A DNA stretch of 64,000 bases. Origin: Aquisalinus flavus (GTDB lineage Bacteria > Pseudomonadota > Alphaproteobacteria > Caulobacterales > Parvularculaceae). Position numbers and translations under genes: made by a program. Below, in pieces: positions 57,599 to 64,000 of the stretch; within the stretch, counting starts at the first letter, position 1; each line of letters starts with the position of its first letter. The notes beneath the pieces are model-generated. The model was given only the letters and a program-made list of their open reading frames with translations. It was not told the DNA's origin and did not search any database. The stretch covers positions 272,409 to 336,408 of the forward strand of contig NZ_CP042288.1 of the NCBI RefSeq assembly GCF_022559625.1, given 5' to 3'.

Positions 57599-58687
57599 GT
57601 GATCAGACAGTCATTTCTTCCATCCACTCTCACCTTCCCAGCCCTTTGCGCGGCCGCCGCGCTGGCGACGGGCTGTGCGACGCAAGCGTCAGGTCCGGAG
57701 ATTGCCTCTTCCTTCCAGTCTGCGCGCGAACAGGCCGTTACTGATCCAGGCGCGGAGGCCGAGAAGAAGGAGCAGGACAGGGCGGCGATCCTGGCGATGG
57801 CAGGCGACTACAAGGTCAGCTTCGATTTCACCGAAACGGTTCCCTTCGTTGCGGGCTATGAGCTCAAGGAACCGAAACTGTCCGGCGGTCATGAGGTCGT
57901 GCGGGTGATCCGCAATGATGAGGATTTCATCAGCCTGCAGCATATCCTCGTCGTCGGCGGCGAGCAGAAATTTCCGATCAAGCACTGGCGTCAGGACTGG
58001 ATCTTCGAGCCAGCCTCGATACCGGAATATGCCGGCGGCAATGCCTGGCGCAAACGGGATTTCTCCGCTGTCGAGCGCGACGGCAAATGGGCGCAGCTCG
58101 TCTATCAGGTCGATGACGGTCCGCGCTATGGCGCCCTGGCCGAGTGGACCCATGAGCATGGCGTCTCCAGCTGGACATCGCCGCCCAATATGCGGCCGCT
58201 GCCGCGCCGGGATGCAACCACGCGCGACGATTACGACGCGATCCTGGCGACCAATCGCCATGCCATCACGCCCGCTGGCTGGGTGCATGAGCAGGATAAT
58301 TCCAAGCTGATCCTCCGGGGTGGCGAGCCCCGGATCCTCGTGCGGGAGATCGGGGTCAATACCTACAACAATGATGACGGTTTCGAAGCGAGCATTGCCG
58401 ATGAGTATTGGGCCGCAACGGCTGATTACTGGGCGATCGTGCGCGATGCGTGGACGGCGCTCGAGCAGGACCATGATGCGTTCGGCCTGACGGTGCAGGG
58501 CGAGCCGGAAGCGCTCTACATGCCCTTGCTCGACCTTGCAGGGGAGGTCGAGGAGGGGACCTTGACCGTTGCCGAGGCAGGCGAGCAGGCAGAGGCGCTG
58601 ATCGAGGAGTACACCATCACGGACATCGGTACGCTCGAAGAGCGCCTTGCCGGTGTCGGTGACAAGGATGCGGCCGCTGCCGATTGA
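57599..58687 (+). CDS. DUF6607-like lipoprotein of the haem-receptor locus
   Basis: This is a 362-residue protein with a lipoprotein signal ending in lipobox LATGC (acceptor C26). The mature part has EKKEQDRAAILAMAGDYKVS, KHWRQDWIFEPA and several Trp-rich strands (AEWTHEHGVSSWTSPP). It resembles DUF6607, whose genes sit beside TonB haem receptors. The function is unknown; a periplasmic or outer-membrane partner of the receptor is a reasonable guess. The GTG start at 57599 follows CAGGGGACAAGCC. Confidence 0.7.
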   Translation: MIRQSFLPSTLTFPALCAAAALATGCATQASGPEIASSFQSAREQAVTDPGAEAEKKEQDRAAILAMAGDYKVSFDFTETVPFVAGYELKEPKLSGGHEVVRVIRNDEDFISLQHILVVGGEQKFPIKHWRQDWIFEPASIPEYAGGNAWRKRDFSAVERDGKWAQLVYQVDDGPRYGALAEWTHEHGVSSWTSPPNMRPLPRRDATTRDDYDAILATNRHAITPAGWVHEQDNSKLILRGGEPRILVREIGVNTYNNDDGFEASIADEYWAATADYWAIVRDAWTALEQDHDAFGLTVQGEPEALYMPLLDLAGEVEEGTLTVAEAGEQAEALIEEYTITDIGTLEERLAGVGDKDAAAAD

Positions 58688-58768
58688 TCGGCGAGGCTCG
58701 GGCCAGAGGCCGATTTGACTGGACGCGGTCGGGGCCTATGCTTTGCCTTGCAGCAAAAAGGATAGGCC

Positions 58769-60046
58769 ATGACACAGCCGCAAACAGGCCAGCCAGCGGG
58801 CCAGGGCGATTTGCTTGAGCCTCTTGCCAGTCGAGTGGCAGAGCCATTGGCTGGTATGGTCGACAGTGTCGAGATGTCCAACCTGATCGGGGCGGGCATC
58901 CTCATCAGCGCCGTGATCATCGCGGTCTTCGTCAAATCGGTGATCTATGGCACGGCCATGAAAGCGGCGCGCCGCGGCAAGCAGCAGATGCTGATGCGCA
59001 TCCTGCACCGCGCACGCTCGGTGGCGACCATTGCCGTAGCGATCCTGGCCGTCGAGCTGACCCTGCCGCTCATCACCATGCCCGAAGCGGTGGGTGTGTT
59101 TGTCGACCGGATCGTCAATCTGTTCCTCATTGGCGTTTGTGGCTGGCTGGTCATTCTCGTGCTCCGTGCCCTGACCGATGCACGGATGTCGCGCTATGAT
59201 CTCGACGCCGAGGATAATCTCGAGGCGCGGCGCATCACCACCCGGATGCGGGTGCTGCGCCAGATGATGACCATGGTCATCCTGCTGGTTACGGTCGCGA
59301 CCATGTTGATGACCTTCCCCAGCGTGCGTGCGATCGGCGTGTCGCTGTTCGCGTCGGCCGGTGTTGCCGGAATCGTCATCGGCTTTGCCGCACGGCCGGT
59401 GCTGTCGAACCTGCTCGCCGGCATCCAGATCGCGCTGACCCAGCCGATCCGCATCGGCGATGCGGTGATCATGGAAGGCGAGTGGGGCTGGATCGAGGAA
59501 ATCACCTCGACCTATGTGGTGGTCAAGATCTGGGACTGGCGGCGGCTCGTCGTGCCCCTGACCCAGATCATCGAGAAGCCGTTCCAGAACTGGACCCGCG
59601 AGACGGCGTCGATCATCGGCAGCGTCGTCTGGCATCTCGACTATACCGCGCCGGTTGGCAGGATGCGCGAGAAGCTGAAGGAGTTTCTCGACGAATCCGC
59701 CCTGTGGGACGGCGATGTGCAGGTGCTGCAGGTGATCGAGACCAGCGAGGAGACGATGGAGCTGCGCGCGCTGATGAGCGCCAAGAACTCACCGACCGCC
59801 TGGGATCTGCGCTGCGAGATTCGCGAGAAGATGATCTCCTGGCTGCAGGCCGAGTGCCCGGGTGCGCTGCCGCGCCGCCGTGGCCAGCTGCAGATCGACC
59901 AGAACGAGATCGCCGTCAGCGACGCGGAGCGCCCGGCGTCCGATGACGGCCGCGATCGCAATATTTCCGACCAGATCCAGCATCCGGAGGATGATGCTGC
60001 GGACGAAAAAAAAGCTGCCGGCCACGAGGGCAGCCGGCAGCAGTAA
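58769..60046 (+). CDS. Mechanosensitive channel, MscS family
   Basis: This is a 425-residue protein. Helices at about 30-50, 75-95, 110-130 and 165-185 lead to the pore-lining helix GVAGIVIGFAARPVLSNLLA and the Gly-rich TM3 region. The MscS beta domain follows (PIRIGDAVIMEGEWGWIEEI; VPLTQIIEKPFQNWT). It opens on membrane stretch to release solutes. The last 12 codons (DEKKAAGHEGSRQQ) are encoded by a hairpin that reads as a terminator on the other strand. Confidence 0.93.
   Translation: MTQPQTGQPAGQGDLLEPLASRVAEPLAGMVDSVEMSNLIGAGILISAVIIAVFVKSVIYGTAMKAARRGKQQMLMRILHRARSVATIAVAILAVELTLPLITMPEAVGVFVDRIVNLFLIGVCGWLVILVLRALTDARMSRYDLDAEDNLEARRITTRMRVLRQMMTMVILLVTVATMLMTFPSVRAIGVSLFASAGVAGIVIGFAARPVLSNLLAGIQIALTQPIRIGDAVIMEGEWGWIEEITSTYVVVKIWDWRRLVVPLTQIIEKPFQNWTRETASIIGSVVWHLDYTAPVGRMREKLKEFLDESALWDGDVQVLQVIETSEETMELRALMSAKNSPTAWDLRCEIREKMISWLQAECPGALPRRRGQLQIDQNEIAVSDAERPASDDGRDRNISDQIQHPEDDAADEKKAAGHEGSRQQ
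60006..60041 (-). terminator. Minus-strand terminator inside the 3' end of mscS
   Basis: GCTGCCGGC (60014-60022) pairs perfectly with GCCGGCAGC (60033-60041). On the minus strand it is followed by eight T (60013-60006). It would end a transcript carrying the 25-residue frame at 60182-60259 or the LysR gene. Confidence 0.85.
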
Positions 60047-60181
60047 GAAAGCGAAAAAACCGGTCGAGGGTGGGGTCGCGGGGTGTCCGGATGATGACAG
60101 CCCCGCTGGGATGCGTCCCCGGGTTGGTGGGTGTACAGGGACGCGGTCCGGATTTACTTTCCGCCTTCGATGGGGCAACCG

Positions 60182-60259
60182 TCAGAGCAGGGGCGCGAGC
60201 GCGACGGCATAGCCGGTCAGGACCATGCCTGCGATACCGGCCCCCAGAAATCGGGCCAT
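60182..60259 (-). CDS. 25-residue hydrophobic peptide
   Basis: The frame reads MARFLGAGIAGMVLTGYAVA and ends LAPLL. A near-ideal AAGGAGATAGAA site precedes it and a strong terminator follows about 150 bp on. It forms one hydrophobic helix with an N-terminal Arg. It lies 106 bp downstream of the OxyR-like gene, possibly in the same transcript. No family is recognised. Confidence 0.55.
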   Translation of the reverse strand: MARFLGAGIAGMVLTGYAVALAPLL

Positions 60260-60365
60260 TTCTATCTCCTTTCGTTTCAGCGTTGAGCGTTTGACAACAG
60301 GGAGATAAGCGATGCGTCGATAGGAACAATGGCCGTTAAATACATAAATTAATAGAAAAAACCTA

Positions 60366-61301
60366 TCAGCCAATCAGGGTCAGATCCTTGTGTTTGCGGC
60401 TGGCGATGTCGCGGATGATGTCGGCGATCCTGAGATAGGCTTCGCCGCGGCCGGCACGTTTGCGCCACATCAGGGCGAGGGACCGGGTCAGGCTGCGGCC
60501 CTTCATCCGCTTGATCACGACTTCGCTTCGTGTACGGATTTCCGACTGGACATACAGCGCCGGCAGGAAGCTCAGCCCCATCCCCATGCCGACCATCTGG
60601 CGCAGGGCATCGAGGCTGGTGCCTTCATAGTCGCGCGACAGACGGGCGCCGAAAGTCTCGCACAGGCGCATGACCTGATCGTGCAGGTGATAATGCGGGT
60701 TGAGGGAGAGCACATCCATGCCCTTCAAATCTTCCGGTGCCAGCGTTTCGTTACCGGCGAGGGGATGGTCGGCGGCAAGCGCGACATAGAGGGGTTCGCG
60801 GAACAGCGGCGCCGTCATGAAGTCCGGATTGTCTGATGCCTGCTGCGTCAGGATGACATCGTGAATGCCGCGGGACAGCTCGAATTCCAGGTCCCGCGTC
60901 GCCCCCTCGCGGATATAGAGGTTGAGCCCGGCGTGATTCTTGTGCAGGGCGGCGACGACGCCGGGCAGGAGATAGGGTCCGACCGTCGGGCTGGTGCCGA
61001 GGCGGATCGTGCCAGACAGGCCATGGCGGGCACCGGCGGAGAAATCCATGATGTTCTGCACCTCGTCGGTGATGCGGCCGGCATGGCCGGCGACCTCGCG
61101 CCCGGCGGGTGTCAGGGCGACGCCGCCGCGGCTGCGCTCGACCAGCTGCAGGCCAAGCAGGCTTTCGAGGTTCTGGATCTGGGCGCTCAGCGAGGGCTGG
61201 GTGATGCCGATGCGCTCGGCAGCCTGCCGGAAATGGCTGGTCTCCTCGACAGCGAGGAGGCATTGCAACTGCTTGAGGGTCAGGAATGGGTCGGTTGCCA
61301 C
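60366..61301 (-). CDS. OxyR-like LysR family regulator without the peroxidatic cysteine
   Basis: This is a 311-residue protein. The winged helix-turn-helix (TLKQLQCLLAVEETSHFRQA; GITQPSLSAQIQNLE) is followed by the OxyR-type effector domain. E. coli OxyR has GHCLRDQAMGFC; here the region reads HYHLHDQVMRLC. C214 matches C208, but H205 replaces the sensing C199. So it is unlikely to act by the OxyR disulfide switch. The GTG start at 61301 lies 7 bp after AGGAG; an out-of-frame ATG lies between. Confidence 0.9.
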   Translation of the reverse strand: MATDPFLTLKQLQCLLAVEETSHFRQAAERIGITQPSLSAQIQNLESLLGLQLVERSRGGVALTPAGREVAGHAGRITDEVQNIMDFSAGARHGLSGTIRLGTSPTVGPYLLPGVVAALHKNHAGLNLYIREGATRDLEFELSRGIHDVILTQQASDNPDFMTAPLFREPLYVALAADHPLAGNETLAPEDLKGMDVLSLNPHYHLHDQVMRLCETFGARLSRDYEGTSLDALRQMVGMGMGLSFLPALYVQSEIRTRSEVVIKRMKGRSLTRSLALMWRKRAGRGEAYLRIADIIRDIASRKHKDLTLIG

Positions 61302-61458
61302 GGCATTTCTCCTGATAGGAATATCCAATGAATATAGGAAAATTGATATGGTTTTCCACAGAAAATGCGGCGCCTGCGCGCGCCACCGGCACACGACGCG
61401 CTTGCCCGGGGCGCGCGATGCCCTAATTACCGCTCTCCCTCGAAAGGAGGCGCCGGTC

Positions 61459-61875
61459 TTGCGCATTTTCGGTCTTCCCTTGTTTCCGGTCATCTTTGCC
61501 GGGCTCGTCTTCAACGTCATCAGCTTCGCCTGGTATGCGTTTTTCTTTGGCGATGAATGGATCGTCTCGCACGGGTTTGCCGAGACGGCGGCCCATTCGG
61601 GCTCACCGCTCTGGCGCCTCGTCAGCCCGCTGCTGGCCTTCGCCCAGGTGATCGGCCTCGCTCTGGTGCTGCAATGGCGCGGCTGGCCGGATATTGGCGG
61701 CGCGGTCGCGACGGCGCTGGTCATGGCGCTGGTCTTTGCCGTGCCGGTGCTGGCTTACGATCCTGTAAACCTGCCCTCGCACAATTTGTTGGCCTTTGTC
61801 ATTGATGCCGGTCACCTTATACTTTCCTGGATCGTCGCGGCGCTGGTGCTGACGGCGATGCGTCGGGACGGATGA
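61459..61875 (+). CDS. DUF1761 family membrane protein
   Basis: This 138-residue protein has four hydrophobic helices. ISFAWYAFFFGDEWI at the N-terminus is the DUF1761 landmark. The apparent start is TTG at 61459, 8 bp after AAAGGAGG; no ATG gives a comparable site. The family function is unknown. It ends 3 bp before mtgA. Confidence 0.8.
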   Translation: MRIFGLPLFPVIFAGLVFNVISFAWYAFFFGDEWIVSHGFAETAAHSGSPLWRLVSPLLAFAQVIGLALVLQWRGWPDIGGAVATALVMALVFAVPVLAYDPVNLPSHNLLAFVIDAGHLILSWIVAALVLTAMRRDG

Positions 61876-61878
61876 GCG

Positions 61879-62658
61879 ATGGCACAGAGCACGGGGGCTG
61901 GCAGCAAGGGGGCGATCCGGCGGCGCGCCGCAGCGCGCAAGCAACAGCAGCGCCGCAAGTCAGGCAAGCTCTATTTCGACTGGCCGCTCGCCGGGCGCAC
62001 CGCCTTGCGCCTTGTCGGCGGCGGGATCTTCCTGTCGATCCTCTGGACCGTGCTGTATCTCGTCGTGCCTGTGCCCGGCACGACCCAGATGGGCCTGCGC
62101 GCCCTGCAGGGGCAGGAAGTGCGCCATGACTGGGTGCCGCTCGATGAAATCTCGCCGCATCTGGTGCGGGCGGTGATTGCCTCGGAAGATTCAAAATTCT
62201 GCCACCATTTCGGGTTCGATATGGAGCAGATCAGGCTGGCCTGGCAGGATGTGCAGGCCGGGTCAGGCTGGCGCGGCGCGTCGACCATTTCGCAGCAGAC
62301 GGCGAAAAACGCCTTTCTGTGGAATGGCCGCGACCCGGTGCGCAAGCTGGCGGAAGCGTATTTCACCGCGCTGGCGGAACTGATCTGGCCCAAGCGGCGG
62401 GTGATGGAGGTCTATCTCAACGTCGCCGAATGGGGCGACGGGCTGTTCGGGGCGGAGGCCGCGGCGCAGGGGCGCTTTGGCAAGTCGGCGTCGGAATTGA
62501 CGGCCTATGAGGCGTCACTGCTGGCCGCCGTGTTGCCGAGCCCGAACAAATGGTCGGCCAACCCGCCCGGGCCCTATGTGGCGCGCCAGTCCGGCACGAT
62601 CCGGGCGCGCATGGCGGTGGTCAGGAATGAAGGCCTCGATGCCTGTGTACTGAATTGA
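61879..62658 (+). CDS. mtgA: Monofunctional biosynthetic peptidoglycan glycosyltransferase
   Basis: This is a 259-residue GT51 enzyme. A basic N-terminus (RRRAAARKQQQRRK) precedes a membrane anchor at 44-64. The catalytic region has VRAVIASEDSKFCHHFGFD with the base E103, GASTISQQTAKNAFLW, and KRRVMEVYLNVAEWG with the second Glu. It polymerises lipid II into glycan strands without a transpeptidase domain. It is coupled to the DUF1761 gene. Confidence 0.96.
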   Translation: MAQSTGAGSKGAIRRRAAARKQQQRRKSGKLYFDWPLAGRTALRLVGGGIFLSILWTVLYLVVPVPGTTQMGLRALQGQEVRHDWVPLDEISPHLVRAVIASEDSKFCHHFGFDMEQIRLAWQDVQAGSGWRGASTISQQTAKNAFLWNGRDPVRKLAEAYFTALAELIWPKRRVMEVYLNVAEWGDGLFGAEAAAQGRFGKSASELTAYEASLLAAVLPSPNKWSANPPGPYVARQSGTIRARMAVVRNEGLDACVLN

Positions 62659-62680
62659 TCGATTGGAGAGAAGGAAGCTG

Positions 62681-63067
62681 ATGATGATGAGACTTACGAT
62701 GATGGGTGGCGCGCTGGTGCTGGCGCTGTCGGCCTGCGTCACGCCGATGCAGGGCCAGGCCCCGGCGCCGGTCGATTTGCGCGGCCCGGCAAGGACTGCT
62801 GCGCCATCCCAGGATGGCTGCGCGCAAGTGGTGCCGATCTTCGCCGAGACGACGCAGGACGGGATCTCAAAGGAAAACGCCTATCTGCGCACGAGGTTTC
62901 CGGGCGCCCGCAAGACCGACCAGTACATGACCTATTGCGGGTCGACCCCGGTCGATGTCGTGACGCTGGTCACCGAAGACGGGTATACAGAGGAAGTCTG
63001 GTTCGACATTTCCTCCTTCTTCGGCAAGACCGGCAGCGGCGATCTCGACGACCGTCTGGACGGGTAG
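62681..63067 (+). CDS. Small lipoprotein, unknown
   Basis: This is a 128-residue protein with a lipobox ALSAC (acceptor C19). The mature part has two further cysteines (QDGCAQVV and MTYCGSTP) that could form a disulfide. AENAYLRTRF-like and TEDGYTEEVWFDISSFFGKT segments resemble small peptidase-inhibitor or I78-type proteins only loosely, and I assign no family. The ATG at 62681 follows GAGAAGGAAGCTG. It lies 22 bp after mtgA, so they may share a transcript. Confidence 0.75.
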   Translation: MMMRLTMMGGALVLALSACVTPMQGQAPAPVDLRGPARTAAPSQDGCAQVVPIFAETTQDGISKENAYLRTRFPGARKTDQYMTYCGSTPVDVVTLVTEDGYTEEVWFDISSFFGKTGSGDLDDRLDG

Positions 63068-63159
63068 CGCGCCACAGCCGAGGCTTGCGCCCTTCTTCTT
63101 GACCATGGCGTCAGCGCGGCATAAGGCTTGTAGCCTGTATCGCCGCGCTGCCCGAAAGA

Positions 63160-63534
63160 ATGACCATGGCCAGGAATAAATATGATTGTCTGAAATGTCC
63201 CGCCTATTGCTGCTCTTATGCGCATATTCCGGTGACGGACAAAGACATCACCCGGCTGGCGAAACATTTCGATGTGTCGTGGGAAAAGGCGCGCAAGAAA
63301 TTCATCAAGAAGGGCGACAAGGAAAGCCCGCTCGTGCTGCGCCACCAGGACGACGAGCATTTCGACACGATCTGCCAGTTCCTCGATCTCGACACGCGCA
63401 ACTGCACGATCTATGAGGCGCGGCCTGAAATCTGCCGCACCTTCCCGACGCAGACCCGCTGCGGCTATTACGATTTCCTGATGTTCGAACGCGAAGTGCA
63501 GGACGACGACGAATGGATCGCCACCACCAGCTAG
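63160..63534 (+). CDS. YkgJ family cysteine-cluster protein
   Basis: This is a 124-residue protein. C10, C13, C17 and C18 ([13 protein letters not shown]) and later cysteines in [21 protein letters not shown] and TRCGYY form the YkgJ pattern. Such clusters bind zinc or iron and the families are often annotated as oxidoreductases, without proof here. An ATG two codons in is an alternative start. The FAD oxidoreductase begins 10 bp after it. Confidence 0.92.
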   Translation: MTMARNKYDCLKCPAYCCSYAHIPVTDKDITRLAKHFDVSWEKARKKFIKKGDKESPLVLRHQDDEHFDTICQFLDLDTRNCTIYEARPEICRTFPTQTRCGYYDFLMFEREVQDDDEWIATTS

Positions 63535-63544
63535 GCGCCCGCTG

Positions 63545-64000
63545 ATGGGCGAGCGCGTCGACTGCGTCGTCATCGGGGCGGGCGTCGTCGGCCTCGCCGT
63601 CGCCCGGGCGCTGGCGCTCTCGGGCCGCGAGGTGATGGTGCTGGAACAGCACGATGCCTTCGGCACCGAAACCTCCTCGCGCAATTCCGAAGTCATCCAT
63701 GCCGGCATCTATTATGAGCCGGGCAGCCTCAAGGCGCGGCTGTGCGTGCGCGGCAAGGCGATGCTCTATCCCTATCTCGCCGAGCGCGGCGTGCCGCACC
63801 TGAACTGCGGCAAGCTGATCGTGGCGACATCGCCCGCCGAAGTGCCGGGGCTGCAAAAGCTGATGGCGCGGGCAGAGGAGAACGGCGTCCGCGATTTGCG
63901 CCTGTTGAGCGCGGAAGAAGCGCAGGCGATGGAACCGGCGCTGTCTTGTGAGGCGGCGATCTGGTCGCCCTCGACCGGCGTCTTCGACAGCCACACCTAT
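63545..64000 (+). CDS. FAD-dependent oxidoreductase, L-2-hydroxyglutarate dehydrogenase-like (partial)
   Basis: 152 residues are visible before the window ends. The Rossmann motif is G11-x-G13-x-x-G16 in [40 protein letters not shown] and [20 protein letters not shown] are typical of the DAO-fold L-2-hydroxyglutarate oxidase group. It likely oxidises a 2-hydroxy acid. The rest lies outside. It probably follows ykgJ in one operon. Confidence 0.85.
   Translation, partial: MGERVDCVVIGAGVVGLAVARALALSGREVMVLEQHDAFGTETSSRNSEVIHAGIYYEPGSLKARLCVRGKAMLYPYLAERGVPHLNCGKLIVATSPAEVPGLQKLMARAEENGVRDLRLLSAEEAQAMEPALSCEAAIWSPSTGVFDSHTY

Overview
This 64-kb window reads as a single, gene-dense chromosomal segment of a high-GC alphaproteobacterium. 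The gene families point to the Caulobacterales/Hyphomonadaceae side of the class. They include the cell-cycle proteins RcdA (DUF1465) and TrcR-like (DUF1013), a DUF1192 protein, a TIGR02302/DUF4175 protein, the rpsU/COQ9 divergent pair, the argH/tlpA divergent pair with lptM-lysA behind argH, a split pntAA-pntAB-pntB transhydrogenase and a small aa3-oxidase subunit IV. The taxon is inferred from these families and no marker gene fixes the genus. I saw no tRNA, rRNA, CRISPR array, prophage or insertion sequence.

Layout. 1-3.8 kb: a STAND-type P-loop NTPase with almost identical 43-residue repeats, running off the left edge, then an NtrC-like response regulator. 4.0-8.3 kb: oxidase subunit IV and the proton-translocating transhydrogenase operon, with a methyltransferase inserted before pntB. 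8.3-9.1 kb: a gene-free stretch with a MITE-like element and a chain of hairpins. 9.1-13.2 kb: pirin, an entericidin-like peptide, rpsU with an apparent ATC start, COQ9, a serine hydrolase and YegP. 13.4-16.0 kb: four tandem exported phage-tail-collar paralogues. 16.2-25.8 kb: purEK, a diguanylate cyclase, a ubiX operon, an SDR that has lost its catalytic Tyr/Lys, trcR, a quinone oxidoreductase, rcdA and rpmE. 26-34 kb: a paraoxonase-like protein, thrC, an acetyltransferase, an EAL phosphodiesterase, YqgE, a peroxiredoxin and small proteins. 33.6-39.3 kb: a TetR regulator, acyl-CoA dehydrogenase and a two-subunit biotin-dependent acyl-CoA carboxylase, with a palindromic operator between the divergent arms. 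39.4-49.7 kb: an MHYT hybrid kinase, TIGR02302, a seven-repeat FG-GAP protein, lysA-lptM-argH and a TlpA-like thioredoxin. 49.9-64 kb: a large orphan lipoprotein, RarD, a flavodoxin-like protein, glyQ without glyS, YbjQ, an iron/haem locus (TonB receptor, DUF6607-like lipoprotein, a shared palindrome and a cytochrome b561 remnant), MscS, an OxyR-like regulator missing its peroxide-sensing cysteine, MtgA, a zinc/iron-cluster protein and the start of an FAD oxidoreductase.

How the parts connect. Three themes recur. One is c-di-GMP and phosphorelay signalling: a GGDEF enzyme with an I-site, an EAL enzyme with intact motifs, a hybrid kinase, a sigma54 activator and two cell-cycle factors. The second is acyl-CoA and redox metabolism: transhydrogenase, quinone oxidoreductase, peroxiredoxin, and the carboxylase/dehydrogenase regulon. 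The third is the cell envelope: MtgA, several lipoproteins, MscS and the TonB receptor. The most unusual items are the STAND repeat protein, the collar array with signs of gene conversion, two families of structured intergenic repeats, the SDR pseudoenzyme, the Cys-less OxyR-like protein and the ATC start of rpsU.
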